A stretch of 41,445 bases of DNA from Acidimicrobiales bacterium. GTDB taxonomy: Bacteria > Actinomycetota > Acidimicrobiia > Acidimicrobiales > Aldehydirespiratoraceae. The DNA lies in NCBI GenBank assembly GCA_029263215.1, contig JAJCXY010000048.1:1-41445 (forward strand), in the 5' to 3' direction. The notes beneath the pieces were generated by a model. The model saw only the letters and a list, made by a program, of their open reading frames with translations. It ran no database searches and was not told the DNA's origin. Below, piece after piece: positions 6,786-16,140 of the stretch. Position 1 is the first letter of the stretch, and the number at the start of each line of letters is the position of its first letter. The translations under genes and the position numbers were made by a program.

Positions 6786-9073
6786 GACTCACCCCCTTGC
6801 TCGGAGCCGGTGTTGGACGTGGTCCAGACCCGTTCGGCGGTCATCGGGAGCTGGCGCACCGGACGGCCGATCAGCTTGGTGATGGCGTTGGCGATGGCTG
6901 CCGCTGTCGGCACATTGGGTGCTTCCGCCACCCCCTTGGCTCCGCGTGGCCCCGCGTTGGGGTCGGGTACCTCTATGAATGTGGTGTGGATGGTCGGCAC
7001 ATCAGCCGCAGTCTGAAGCTTGTACTCGAGTAGGGCCGGGTTTTGCTGGCGCCCGTCATCTCCGTAGCGGGTTCCTTCGGTGAGGGCCTGCCCGATCCCC
7101 ATCATGATCCCACCCTCGACCTGACCTCGAGCCCCGACCGGGTTGATGATGGTGCCCGAGTCGTGAGCGGCGAAGACATCGAGAACCCTCACCACCCCCG
7201 TTTCACGATCGAGTCGAATCCTGATGGCATGACACGAGAACTGGGGGCCGGCCCAGCCGGCCATTCCCTGATCGCCCACACAGGTGGCGCTCGCGCTGGG
7301 GTATTCGGGGGGCGTGCCCGAGCCCTTGCCGATGAGTAGTTCTCCCCCGGCGGCGATGCCCGCCAACTCCGGGATCGACACCGACTTGTCGGGGGAACCG
7401 GCGACATGGGCGTTGCCGCCCGCCAAGACAATGTCGGCGGCCGCAGCTTCGAGTTGGTCGGCCGCCAGTTCCCTGAGTTGCTCGGCGATCTCCTTCGCAC
7501 TCTCCACAACGGCTCGCCCGTTGTTGAGGAGGGTTTGTGAGCCGGTGGCTCCGGTGTCGTAGGGCGCCGCGCTGGTGTCTTGATAGACGAGTTGGAAGTC
7601 TTCGGCGTCCATGCCGAGCTCGTCGGCGGCGAGCTGGCGCAGGGTCATCACCGATCCGGTGCCACATTCCTGGGCACCGGTGATGATCTGCCCCGAGCCG
7701 TCGCCATCGAGCTTGATGTAGGCGCCGGAAGGGCCCGGGAAACTCGGCCACCAGCCGACGGCGACTCCGATGGCTTCGTCGGCGGGCAGGTCGTCGCCGT
7801 ATCCCGCGGCCTCGACCGCGGCCTCCAGGCAGCGGCGCACTCCGATGTCGCCATATACCTGCCCTGACGGACCCTCGATTCCTTCGTCGACGAGATTGCG
7901 GCGCCGGAACTCGACCGGGTCCATCCCGATGGCCCGGGCGACCTCGTCGTTGTGCGACTCCGACGCCCAACACGCCTGGGGCGCGGTGGGGGCTCGCACC
8001 GAACCCGATGGCTGATGGTTCGTGTAGACGAGCGACGATTCGATGAACACGTTGGCGATGGCGTAGGGGCCGGCCACGTGCATGGCGGAGAGCTGGGGGA
8101 AGAAGGCGGAATCGGCGGTGTAGGCCCCGTTCTCCACTGCAACCCAACCCGTGCGAGCGGTGATCGTGCCGTCGTTTCTCACGCCGGTGGTGATATCGAT
8201 GATCATCGACTCGCGGCGCCGATCCGGAGCGAGGAACTCCTCGCGTCGGGAGAACACCAGCTTCACGGGCCGTCGCGTGGCCCTGGCGAGAGCCGCCACG
8301 TGGGCTTCGAAGTGGAATCCGCACTTGCCGCCGAAGCCGCCACCGAGGTGGGGCACGATGACACGTACACGATTGGCGGACAGCTGCAGGGTTTCACACA
8401 CACCGTTTCGGGCATCGAAGGGGACCTGGCTCGATGTCCAGATCGTGACCTTGTCACCCTCCCATTGGGCGATCACGGCTCGCGGCTCGATCGGGATGGC
8501 ATGGGTGCCGTCGGCCTCGTATCGACTGGTGACGACATGGTCGGCCTGGTCGAGCCCTGCTTGCACGTCGCCCTTCTCGATCGAGGAGAACGAAGCAACG
8601 TTGGGCCGCTGCTCGGTGCCGTCGCCGACGTCGTAGGTTTCCCACCGTTCGTGCACCAGGGGCGAACCCTCGGCCATGGAAGCCTCGAGGTCGGCGACGA
8701 TGGGCAGAGCCTCGTACTCCACGACGATCGCATCCACTGCGCTTTGGGCGGTGGCGGCGTCGACCGCAGCAACCGCGGCCACCACTTCTCCTTCGTAACG
8801 AACCGCATCGCGAGCGAACAGGGTGCGGTCGGGTACGGGCGAGCCGTAGTGCACATCGGGAACGTCTTCGTCGGTGATCACCGCGAACACCCCGGGCATC
8901 GCTTTCGCCGCCGAAACGTCGAGCCGCGTGATTCGGGCACTGGCCACATCGGCATAGCGGAACTTGGCGACCAGTTGGCCGGTGAGGTTCATGTCGGCGG
9001 TGTAGCGCCCGCTCCCGGTGACCTTGTCGGGTCCGTCGGCACGAACGAATCGCGGAGACTCCGTTATCGCCAT
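6782..9073 (-). CDS. Molybdenum hydroxylase large (molybdopterin) subunit
   Basis: The protein has 763 residues and an AAGGAG ribosome site 8 bases before the ATG. It shows the aldehyde oxidase/xanthine dehydrogenase hammerhead domain (VRADGPDKVTGSGRYTAD) and then the molybdopterin-binding domains. GGGFGGK is present, and the catalytic-Glu region near the C-terminus reads GAKGVAEAPNVPTA. The active-site loop reads GSVRAPTAPQACWASE, not the AYRCSFR loop of form I CO dehydrogenase, so CO oxidation is unlikely. The substrate is probably an N-heterocycle, purine, aromatic CoA ester or aldehyde; the sequence does not decide. It heads the L-M-S operon and is divergent from the S9 peptidase gene. 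Confidence 0.92.
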   Translation of the reverse strand: MAITESPRFVRADGPDKVTGSGRYTADMNLTGQLVAKFRYADVASARITRLDVSAAKAMPGVFAVITDEDVPDVHYGSPVPDRTLFARDAVRYEGEVVAAVAAVDAATAQSAVDAIVVEYEALPIVADLEASMAEGSPLVHERWETYDVGDGTEQRPNVASFSSIEKGDVQAGLDQADHVVTSRYEADGTHAIPIEPRAVIAQWEGDKVTIWTSSQVPFDARNGVCETLQLSANRVRVIVPHLGGGFGGKCGFHFEAHVAALARATRRPVKLVFSRREEFLAPDRRRESMIIDITTGVRNDGTITARTGWVAVENGAYTADSAFFPQLSAMHVAGPYAIANVFIESSLVYTNHQPSGSVRAPTAPQACWASESHNDEVARAIGMDPVEFRRRNLVDEGIEGPSGQVYGDIGVRRCLEAAVEAAGYGDDLPADEAIGVAVGWWPSFPGPSGAYIKLDGDGSGQIITGAQECGTGSVMTLRQLAADELGMDAEDFQLVYQDTSAAPYDTGATGSQTLLNNGRAVVESAKEIAEQLRELAADQLEAAAADIVLAGGNAHVAGSPDKSVSIPELAGIAAGGELLIGKGSGTPPEYPSASATCVGDQGMAGWAGPQFSCHAIRIRLDRETGVVRVLDVFAAHDSGTIINPVGARGQVEGGIMMGIGQALTEGTRYGDDGRQQNPALLEYKLQTAADVPTIHTTFIEVPDPNAGPRGAKGVAEAPNVPTAAAIANAITKLIGRPVRQLPMTAERVWTTSNTGSEQGGES

Positions 9074-9163
9074 CGCTACAACTCCTTGAAGGTCCTGATC
9101 GGGGACTCAATATCCCACGCGGATTCGGTGTCCGCACTCTTCGGGCCGCACTACGGTGCGAGA
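9074..9163. promoter_or_regulatory. Divergent intergenic region
   Basis: These 90 bases separate the starts of the molybdenum hydroxylase operon (leftward) and the S9 peptidase operon (rightward), so promoters for both should lie here. Apart from the ribosome site of the hydroxylase I see no clear operator. Confidence 0.45.
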
Positions 9164-11116
9164 ATGGAACCCGACGACATCAAGCAACTCGCATCGGTGA
9201 GCGATCCCCAGCTCTCCCCCGACGGCTCCCGGATCGCCTATGTGGTGAGTCGGGTGGATGGCGAGGCCAACCGCTACCGCAGCCGGGTGTGGGTGATCGA
9301 CAGCGACGGAGAATCGATCCCGCGGCCCGTCAGCGCAGGTGAGGAGAACGACGCCAGTCCTCGCTGGTCGCCCGACGGCCGGATGCTCGCGTTCACGTCC
9401 ACCCGCCGCAAGGACAAGAACGGCAAGACACGCTCGTCGGTCTACCTTTTGGCTGCCGACGGGCCGGGCGAAGCCTCCCTGCTCGCCGAGCACGACGAGA
9501 GCGTGGCCGACCTCGCCTTCTCGCCGGACGGCCGCAACCTGGCCTACGCGGCGCGGGTGCGCGGCGACCACTACGACAGCGACGAGGTCGATCGACGGCC
9601 GCCGCGCCGGATCAATCAGCCTTTCTACATGCTCAACGGGGAGGGTCCCGTTCTCGATCGGCCGGTCCACATCCACGTGGTACCCACCGATGGTTCGGCC
9701 GACCGACGCGACATCACGCCGGGGGCGGCCCACTACTCATCGCCGGCTTGGGATCCCAGCAGCGGCGGCCTGGTCGCCAGCTTCACCGACCCGAAGGTCA
9801 ACTGGCTCGACAACCATATCCATCGCCTCGATCTCGATGCGGGAGAGCCGACACCGGTCACCGAGGGCTCCGGCTCCTACGAACTTCCCGCCGTGTCGCC
9901 CGACGGGACCATCGCGGTGATCGGCTTCGACGACACCGGCATCATTCCCCAAAACAGTCGGATCGGCCTGTTGGGCAAGGGCGACAGCAAGCCCCGGTGG
10001 ATCGATACCGACATCGACCGCGATTGGATGGCGAGTCCTGTGCCCCGGCCACCCCAGTGGGACGACGACTCCACACTGTTGGGGTCGGTCCAGGACCGCG
10101 GAGGAATCCACCTCCACCAACTCACCACCGACGGCTCGCGCCAACTCGTACTCGGCGGACAACGCTGGGTAACCGGCTGGTCTAAGCAGGGCGACACGAT
10201 CGCTTTCACCGCAACCACGCCCAATCGGCCCGGCGAACTCTTCGTTTTGCGTGATGGCGAGGAGACCCGACTCACTTCAGTCACCGACTCGTTCGTGGCC
10301 CGAGCCCACCCCCGGCCCGCCGAACGTTTCCAAGCCGAATCGGGCGGGGTGGAGGTCGATGCCTGGATGTATACGCCTCCCGCCTTCGATCCATCGCAGA
10401 AGTATCCGATGCTGCTCAACATCCACGGCGGGCCCCACACCCAGTATGGCGACTTCTTCCTCGACGAGGCCCAACTCCAGGCCGCGGCCGGGTTTGTGGT
10501 GTTGATGGCGAATCCCAGGGGCGGGTCTGGTCGCGATCACGCGTGGGGCCAGGCCATCAACGGCCGCGATCTCGGCGGGCCGGGCTGGGGCAGCGTCGAT
10601 TACGACGACCTGATGGCGGTGGTCGACACCGCGTTGGAGCGCTACCCGTTCATCGACCCCGACCGACTCGGCGTGCTCGGAGGCTCCTACGGGGGTTACA
10701 TGACCAGCTGGATGGTGGGGCACACCCAACGCTTCAAGGCAGCGTGCTCGGAGCGGGCCGTCAACAATCTGGCCAGTCTCAACATGACGTCGGACATCTC
10801 GGGGATTGATCGGGTCTGGTTCGGTGTCACCCACTTCGAAGACCCCGAGGAGTACGCCCGGATGTCGCCGATCACCTATGTGTCGGAGATGACCACTCCC
10901 CTGCTGCTCATCCATTCCGACGAGGATCTGCGCTGCCCCTTTGAGCAGGCCGACCAGCTCTACTTCGCACTTCGCGACCTCGGACGGGAGCCGGAGTACT
11001 ACCGCTTCCCCGGCGAGACCCATGAACTCAGCCGGTCGGGTTCGCCGGTGCACCGGGTGCAGCGGGCCGAACTGATTCTGGAGTTCTTCACCCGCCATCT
11101 CATGGAGACCGGATGA
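9164..11116 (+). CDS. S9 family prolyl oligopeptidase / acylaminoacyl peptidase
   Basis: The protein has 650 residues. The N-terminal two thirds is a beta-propeller with repeated LSPDGSRIAYV- and WSPDGRMLAFTS-like blades. The C-terminal third is an alpha/beta hydrolase. The catalytic triad is visible: Ser at about 508 in GGSYGGYM, Asp at about 585 in HSDEDLRCP and His at about 620 in GETHELS. The enzyme is cytoplasmic as no signal peptide is seen, and it cleaves short or N-acylated peptides. The reading frame stays open far upstream, but the ATG at 9164 starts the first conserved stretch (LASVSDPQLSPDG) and lies outside the divergent gene. The stop overlaps the kbl start, so threonine from peptides may feed the next two enzymes. 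Confidence 0.9.
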   Translation: MEPDDIKQLASVSDPQLSPDGSRIAYVVSRVDGEANRYRSRVWVIDSDGESIPRPVSAGEENDASPRWSPDGRMLAFTSTRRKDKNGKTRSSVYLLAADGPGEASLLAEHDESVADLAFSPDGRNLAYAARVRGDHYDSDEVDRRPPRRINQPFYMLNGEGPVLDRPVHIHVVPTDGSADRRDITPGAAHYSSPAWDPSSGGLVASFTDPKVNWLDNHIHRLDLDAGEPTPVTEGSGSYELPAVSPDGTIAVIGFDDTGIIPQNSRIGLLGKGDSKPRWIDTDIDRDWMASPVPRPPQWDDDSTLLGSVQDRGGIHLHQLTTDGSRQLVLGGQRWVTGWSKQGDTIAFTATTPNRPGELFVLRDGEETRLTSVTDSFVARAHPRPAERFQAESGGVEVDAWMYTPPAFDPSQKYPMLLNIHGGPHTQYGDFFLDEAQLQAAAGFVVLMANPRGGSGRDHAWGQAINGRDLGGPGWGSVDYDDLMAVVDTALERYPFIDPDRLGVLGGSYGGYMTSWMVGHTQRFKAACSERAVNNLASLNMTSDISGIDRVWFGVTHFEDPEEYARMSPITYVSEMTTPLLLIHSDEDLRCPFEQADQLYFALRDLGREPEYYRFPGETHELSRSGSPVHRVQRAELILEFFTRHLMETG

Positions 11117-12321
11117 GTCGCACCTCGTTCGACACGGCGATCGTCGGCCGGCTCGAGGAGATTCGAGAGGCCGGTCTGTGGAAGGCCGAGCGTGAGATCA
11201 CGTCTGCCCAGGGAGGCACGGTGAGCGTGGCTGGCGAGGGCGAGGTCCTCAATCTCTGCGCCAACAACTATCTCGGGCTGGCCGACCATCCGGAGATCAT
11301 CGCGGCTGCGGTCGACGCGGGCGAGACCTACGGATTCGGCATGGCATCGGTGCGCTTTATCTGCGGCACCCTCGACCTCCACCGCCAACTCGAACGCGAC
11401 ATCGCCGACTTCCTCGGCACCGATGATGCCATCTCGTTCGCGGCCTGCTTCGATGCCAACGGCGCAGTGTTCGAGCCCCTGTTCGGGGAGGGCGACGCCA
11501 TCGTCTCCGACTCCCTGAATCATGCGTCGATCATCGACGGCATCCGTCTCTGCAAGGCTCGCCGCTACCGGTTCGACACCCGCGACTACGACCACCTCGA
11601 TTCCCAGCTCACGGCCGCGAGAGCCGAAGGGGCCGAGCACGTCATCGTTGTCACCGACGGCGTCTTCTCCATGGATGGATATGTGGCTGATCTGGCTTCG
11701 CTGTGTGAGGTCGCCGACCGGCACGGTGCCCTGGTGATGGTCGACGACTGTCATGCCACCGGGTTCATCGGCCCGGGCGGTCGGGGCACACCGGCGTTGC
11801 ACGACCTCGTCGAGCGCGTCGACATCGTCACCAGCACCCTGGGGAAGGCTCTCGGCGGTGGCATGGGTGGGTTTGTGGCTTCGCGTCAACCAATCGTCGA
11901 CCTCTTGCGGCAGCGAGCCCGTCCCTATCTGTTTTCCAATGCCCTGGCTCCCGCACTACTCGGCGGAGCCCGCACCGCGATCCGCCTGGCTCGCGAGGGC
12001 GACCACCTTCGAGAGCAGCTCTTCCGCAACTCCGAACGCTTCCGCCGCGCCATCACTTCTGCCGGCTTCGAGTCGTCGGGTGAGGGGCATCCGATCATCC
12101 CGGTGATGCTCGGCGAGGCTGCACTCGCCGCGGAATTCGCCCGCCGCCTCGGCGAGCACGGCGTCTACGTCACCGCCTTCTCCTACCCTGTGGTTCCCAT
12201 GGGCACCGCCCGCATCCGCACCCAGATGAACGCTTCTCACAACGATGCCGACATCGATCGGGCCGTGGCTGCGTTCGTGACGGTGGGCACCGAACTCGGA
12301 GTGATCGGCCCCACCGGATGA
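11113..12321 (+). CDS. kbl: Glycine C-acetyltransferase (2-amino-3-ketobutyrate CoA ligase)
   Basis: The protein has 402 residues, the usual length for Kbl. It is an alpha-oxoamine synthase of PLP fold type I: NLCANNYLGLADHP at the N-terminus, VDDCHATGFIG in the middle, and the PLP lysine in TSTLGKALGG. It cleaves 2-amino-3-ketobutyrate with CoA to glycine and acetyl-CoA, the second step of threonine breakdown. The first step is encoded by the next gene, which it overlaps by 4 bases. Relatives such as 8-amino-7-oxononanoate synthase are less likely given the Tdh neighbour. Confidence 0.93.
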   Translation: MSRTSFDTAIVGRLEEIREAGLWKAEREITSAQGGTVSVAGEGEVLNLCANNYLGLADHPEIIAAAVDAGETYGFGMASVRFICGTLDLHRQLERDIADFLGTDDAISFAACFDANGAVFEPLFGEGDAIVSDSLNHASIIDGIRLCKARRYRFDTRDYDHLDSQLTAARAEGAEHVIVVTDGVFSMDGYVADLASLCEVADRHGALVMVDDCHATGFIGPGGRGTPALHDLVERVDIVTSTLGKALGGGMGGFVASRQPIVDLLRQRARPYLFSNALAPALLGGARTAIRLAREGDHLREQLFRNSERFRRAITSAGFESSGEGHPIIPVMLGEAALAAEFARRLGEHGVYVTAFSYPVVPMGTARIRTQMNASHNDADIDRAVAAFVTVGTELGVIGPTG

Positions 12322-13349
12322 GGGCACTCGTAAAAGCCGAGCCCGCCCCCGGCCTGGAGCTGAAAGATGTTGCCACCCCCGAGCCCGGGCCCGACGAGGT
12401 GCGGATCCGGGTGCGGCTGGCCGCGGTGTGCGGCACCGATCTCCACATCTACGACTGGGACGAATGGGCCCAAAGCACGATCGAGCCGCCCCTGGTGGTG
12501 GGCCACGAGTTCATGGGGATCGTCGACGCCGTGGGCGACCGGGTTGCCAGCGTGGCGGTCGGCGACAGGGTGGCCGGCGAAGGACACATCGTGTGCGGCA
12601 CCTGTCGCAACTGTCGCGCCGGCCGGCATCACCTGTGCCGAGCAACTCAGGGAATCGGAGTCAACCGCTCGGGTGCGTTCGCCGACTACATCGTCTTACC
12701 CGAGGAAAACGTCTACTCCCTCCCTAATTCGGTGCCCGATGAGATCGCCGCGATCCTCGACCCCCTGGGCAACGCCGTGCACACAGCGCTGTCGTTCGAC
12801 CTGGTGGGTGAAGATGTGCTCATCACCGGTGCGGGTCCCATCGGGCAGATGGCGGTGGCGATCTGTCGCCATGCCGGCGCCCGCCACGTGGTGATCACCG
12901 ATCCGGTGGAGGCCCGACTCGACCGCGCCTGGAAGATGGGTGCCACCCGCGCTGTGACGCCGGGCGCCGGTGTGATCGACGCGGTGATGAGCGAACTCGA
13001 GATGGTGGAGGGATTCGACGTCGGGCTCGAGATGTCGGGTCACCCCGACGGACTCGCCGACATGATCGACTCCATGATCCACGGAGGGAAGGTGGCCCTT
13101 CTCGGACTCTTCGGCAACGACGCCCATGTCGACCTCAACCAGGTCATCCTGAAGGGCCTCACTCTCAAAGGGATCTACGGTCGCGAGATGTTCGAGACGT
13201 GGCACAAGGCACTGGCGATGCTCGGCACCGGCCTCGATGTGACGCCCACCATCACCCATCGCTTCCCCCTCGACCGATTCGAGGACGCGTTCTCGGTGCT
13301 GTCGTCGGGGGAGGCCAGCAAGGTGGTGCTTGAGGTCAGCGCGCGTTGA
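12318..13349 (+). CDS. tdh: L-threonine 3-dehydrogenase, zinc-dependent
   Basis: The protein has 343 residues of the medium-chain dehydrogenase family. The catalytic zinc site is seen in CGTDLHIYDWDEWA, with HEF further on, and the structural zinc site in CGTCRNCRAGRHHLC. The NAD-binding motif is GAGPIGQMA. The CGTDLHIYxWDxWA pattern is diagnostic of Tdh within the family. It oxidises L-threonine to 2-amino-3-ketobutyrate, the substrate of the preceding Kbl. It is the last gene of the rightward operon and its 3' end overlaps the convergent EamA gene by 14 bases. Confidence 0.93.
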   Translation: MRALVKAEPAPGLELKDVATPEPGPDEVRIRVRLAAVCGTDLHIYDWDEWAQSTIEPPLVVGHEFMGIVDAVGDRVASVAVGDRVAGEGHIVCGTCRNCRAGRHHLCRATQGIGVNRSGAFADYIVLPEENVYSLPNSVPDEIAAILDPLGNAVHTALSFDLVGEDVLITGAGPIGQMAVAICRHAGARHVVITDPVEARLDRAWKMGATRAVTPGAGVIDAVMSELEMVEGFDVGLEMSGHPDGLADMIDSMIHGGKVALLGLFGNDAHVDLNQVILKGLTLKGIYGREMFETWHKALAMLGTGLDVTPTITHRFPLDRFEDAFSVLSSGEASKVVLEVSAR

Positions 13350-14211
13350 CGAGTCGGGCTTCGCGCCTGATCACGGCGGCCAGTACCGCCAGCACCACGG
13401 CCATGCCCCCCACCTGCACCCAGCCGAGCGACTCGTCGAGAAACAGCACCGCTCCCAGCGACGAGAGCACGGGAACGGCGAGGGTGAGCATGGAGGCAAC
13501 CACGAGCCGCACCCGGGGATGGGCCCAGTTCATGGCCATGTGACCACTGCCCGGTACCGCGAGGAGTGCGGCGAGCCACACCCACTGGCTTCCCGTGGGG
13601 ACATCGACGCCCCCGGCATCAAGCAGCGCGAACGGAATCAGGACCGTGGCCCCGACGATCCAGAGCCAGGCCTGAAACTCAAGCGCCGGAACCGACATCC
13701 TGGCCCGCTTCGACATGGCCAGGTATGCGGCGAACAGAAACATCGCCACGACCGCCAGCAAATCTCCCTTGGGGCTCCAGGAGGTGTGCCGGGTCGATCC
13801 GAAGATCGCCACACCCACCCCGATGGTGGCCACCGCGGTGACGACCGTTAGGAAACGCGTGACCGTCTCGCCGAAACGTCGGGCGGCAACCGCCAGCAGC
13901 ACCAGGGGCGTGAGCGCCGCCAGGACCGTGACATTCGCCACCGTCGTGTGCTTGAGCGCCACGAAAAAGGCGCCGATCTCCAGACCGATCACGATTCCTG
14001 CGGGCGCTGACGCCACGAATCCCGCCCGGGTGAGCGATCCGCGGCTCACGTAGACGGCGAAGGAGTAGACGACGGCACCGAGCAGGATCCTCCAGAACGC
14101 GATCTGCATTCCCGGCATCGGCACCTCCACCACCATCACGTTGCCGGCCGACCACAGGCAGATCGCGGCTACCGCGCCGACGACGCCAGCTCGCTCCGAC
14201 TGGTCAATCAC
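13336..14211 (-). CDS. EamA-family (DMT) transporter
   Basis: The protein has 291 residues and about ten membrane helices in two five-helix EamA repeats, the standard size for drug/metabolite transporters of this group. The frame stays open further upstream, but that extension lies inside the SET gene; the GTG at 14211 begins just before the first helix (GVVGAVAAICLWSAGNVMVV). The substrate cannot be told; relatives export amino acids or other small metabolites. It starts 15 bases after the SET-domain gene on the same strand and may be co-transcribed with it. Confidence 0.82.
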   Translation of the reverse strand: MIDQSERAGVVGAVAAICLWSAGNVMVVEVPMPGMQIAFWRILLGAVVYSFAVYVSRGSLTRAGFVASAPAGIVIGLEIGAFFVALKHTTVANVTVLAALTPLVLLAVAARRFGETVTRFLTVVTAVATIGVGVAIFGSTRHTSWSPKGDLLAVVAMFLFAAYLAMSKRARMSVPALEFQAWLWIVGATVLIPFALLDAGGVDVPTGSQWVWLAALLAVPGSGHMAMNWAHPRVRLVVASMLTLAVPVLSSLGAVLFLDESLGWVQVGGMAVVLAVLAAVIRREARLVNAR

Positions 14212-14225
14212 GGTGGGGGCGGAGG

Positions 14226-14732
14226 TCAAGAAGCGTCGATCCTGCTCTGAACGTGAGGCATGAAGAATCCGGCGTAGCGGGACTGGACCGCGGCCAGTTG
14301 CCAATCCGACTCGGTGACCGTGCCCCGACACGATGGCGTGTCGCACGCACAATCCAGTCGGTACGGCGCGAGCCGCGCGGTTGCGTAGTCGTGACACAAC
14401 TCCTCGCCCTCGGCGATGTCGCGCATCGCCACGTAGGTGACGTTGCCACGGAAGCCCACATTGGCCTCGCAGGAGTGATTGATGTGCACCACCATGTGGT
14501 CGTATTCATCGGCGTGGCGAGGCGACAGGAAGGTGTCGTCGTCGATCTGGAGGCTGAAATCGCCGATCTCCTCGGTGAGCCTCAGCATTTCGGCGGTGTC
14601 GACCACATGGCCCACCTTCACCGCCACCCTTTCCCGTTCGCTGATCGGAGCCGCCGCGTAGACCGCGAGTCCGCCGAGATGGCTCTCCCTCACCTCCACC
14701 TTCGGTGATCGCCAAACCTGCACAGGAATCAT
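14226..14732 (-). CDS. SET-domain protein (putative lysine methyltransferase)
   Basis: The protein has 168 residues. It contains the SET signature elements: a GLAVYAAAPISERE start strand, the pseudoknot motif INHSCEANV (NHSC at 85-88) and GEELCHDY (111-116), with the tyrosine expected in the active site. A post-SET-like CAC-x4-C cluster (C128, C130, C135) follows, which in eukaryotic enzymes binds zinc near the catalytic centre. SET proteins transfer methyl groups from S-adenosylmethionine to lysine. Bacterial members are scattered and their targets are mostly unknown. The gene is divergent from an MFS transporter and is followed by an EamA transporter. Confidence 0.85.
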   Translation of the reverse strand: MIPVQVWRSPKVEVRESHLGGLAVYAAAPISERERVAVKVGHVVDTAEMLRLTEEIGDFSLQIDDDTFLSPRHADEYDHMVVHINHSCEANVGFRGNVTYVAMRDIAEGEELCHDYATARLAPYRLDCACDTPSCRGTVTESDWQLAAVQSRYAGFFMPHVQSRIDAS

Positions 14733-14854
14733 CGCGGCAGTATGGCACCAAGGCTCCGCCCGACCAACGAACAGCAGATTCCGGGTCTGGGGGTTGCCCC
14801 GGTAGCATCGCCGAAAGTCATGCCCTCTCGAACCCTCCCCCTCCTCTCGTCGAC

Positions 14855-16129
14855 ATGACCGGCATCATCGACGACACAGAGGTCGCCGCGATCCAGCGCC
14901 GCACCAAGCGGGTGCTGATGGTCTCGGTCGGGGCCGCGGGAATGGGTATGGCGGGAGGGTTCTCCGGCACTAGCCTTGCTGCCCAGGAGATCACCAACAG
15001 CGACAGCTGGGCCACCTTCGCCTCCACCATGATCAGTGTCGGTGGCGCTATCGCCACGGTTCCCCTCGCCCGGCACATGGCCGCGCACGGCCGAAGGCCC
15101 GGACTTCGCATCGGATGGACGATCGCGTTCTTCGGCGCGGTCATCGCCTTTTTCGCGGTGGTCTTGCAGTTCTACCCCCTGCTGGTCCTGGGAGTGATCG
15201 GCATCGGTGTCGGCAACGGAACCAACCTCGCGGCCCGCTATACCGCCGCCGACCTGGCCCCTGCCAACCACCGCGCTCGAGCGATCGGGATACTGGTGTG
15301 GGCCGCCTCCATCGGATCGGTGCTCGGCCCCACGGTGGCCCTCGGCCCCACCGGATGGGTCGCCGAACAATTCGGACTCGACGAACTGGCCGGCCCCTAT
15401 CTGATGGGGATGGTGGTGTTCGCAGCCGCGGCCGTCATCGTGCACATCAACCTGCGGCCCGATCCTCTCGTGTTGGCCCGCCAGTTGGGCGGCGACGACG
15501 GCAGCGCCAAGGGACCGGGATTGGTCGAGTCATTCAGAAAGCTCTTCGCTCACCCCGTTGCCGCACTGGCGGTGGGGGCGATGGCGGTGGGCCAGGGAGT
15601 GATGGCCGCAGTCATGATCGTCACCCCCCTGCACATGAACGATGGTGCTCACGAAAAGCAGATCATCGGCCTCGTCATCTCCCTGCATATAGTCGGCATG
15701 TACTTCTTCTCCCCCGTCGTCGGCTGGCTGGTGGATCGCCTGCCCACCAACGTGATGGTCGCCGCCGCCGGCATCACCCTGTTCATCGGTGCCGAGATGG
15801 CGTCTCACACCGACCCCGAAGACAGCCTCGGCGTCTTCATCGGCCTCTTCCTCATCGGGTTGGGCTGGTCGTTCGCGATGATCTCGGGCAGCGCCCTGCT
15901 CACCTCGGCCTTCCCGGTCAACGAGCGCGCCGCGGTTCAGGGCGCGGCCGACTTCACCATGGTGGCCTCCGGTGCGCTCGCCGGCCTGGCTTCAGGTGTG
16001 ATCATCGATCTGAGCAGCTTTCACGCTCTCAGCCACTGGTCGGCGATCATCTCGCTCTCCCTCGTGGCCGCCGCGGCCTACCCGCTCGTCACCCGCCCTC
16101 GCCGTCGCCGCTCCGAACCGGTGCGCTGA
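14855..16129 (+). CDS. MFS transporter
   Basis: The protein has 424 residues and about twelve hydrophobic helices in two halves. The loop between helices 2 and 3 reads LARHMAAHGRRPGLRIG, the usual basic MFS signature region. A hydrophilic N-terminus of about 22 residues precedes helix 1. The ATG at 14855 gives the expected short N-terminus; no clear ribosome site is seen, so the start is moderately certain. The substrate is unknown. The gene converges with an EamA transporter gene 11 bases further on. Confidence 0.83.
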   Translation: MTGIIDDTEVAAIQRRTKRVLMVSVGAAGMGMAGGFSGTSLAAQEITNSDSWATFASTMISVGGAIATVPLARHMAAHGRRPGLRIGWTIAFFGAVIAFFAVVLQFYPLLVLGVIGIGVGNGTNLAARYTAADLAPANHRARAIGILVWAASIGSVLGPTVALGPTGWVAEQFGLDELAGPYLMGMVVFAAAAVIVHINLRPDPLVLARQLGGDDGSAKGPGLVESFRKLFAHPVAALAVGAMAVGQGVMAAVMIVTPLHMNDGAHEKQIIGLVISLHIVGMYFFSPVVGWLVDRLPTNVMVAAAGITLFIGAEMASHTDPEDSLGVFIGLFLIGLGWSFAMISGSALLTSAFPVNERAAVQGAADFTMVASGALAGLASGVIIDLSSFHALSHWSAIISLSLVAAAAYPLVTRPRRRRSEPVR

Positions 16130-16140
16130 CCGGTCGGACG

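Noticed and set aside
6782..9073. Form I CO dehydrogenase (coxL)
   Set aside because: The diagnostic AYRCSFR active-site loop is absent in this protein and in the one at 20466-22688, so a general molybdenum hydroxylase call is safer.
7952..9163. Upstream extension of the S9 peptidase frame by 404 codons
   Set aside because: The extension is antisense to the well-supported molybdenum hydroxylase large subunit; conserved peptidase sequence begins at the ATG at 9164.
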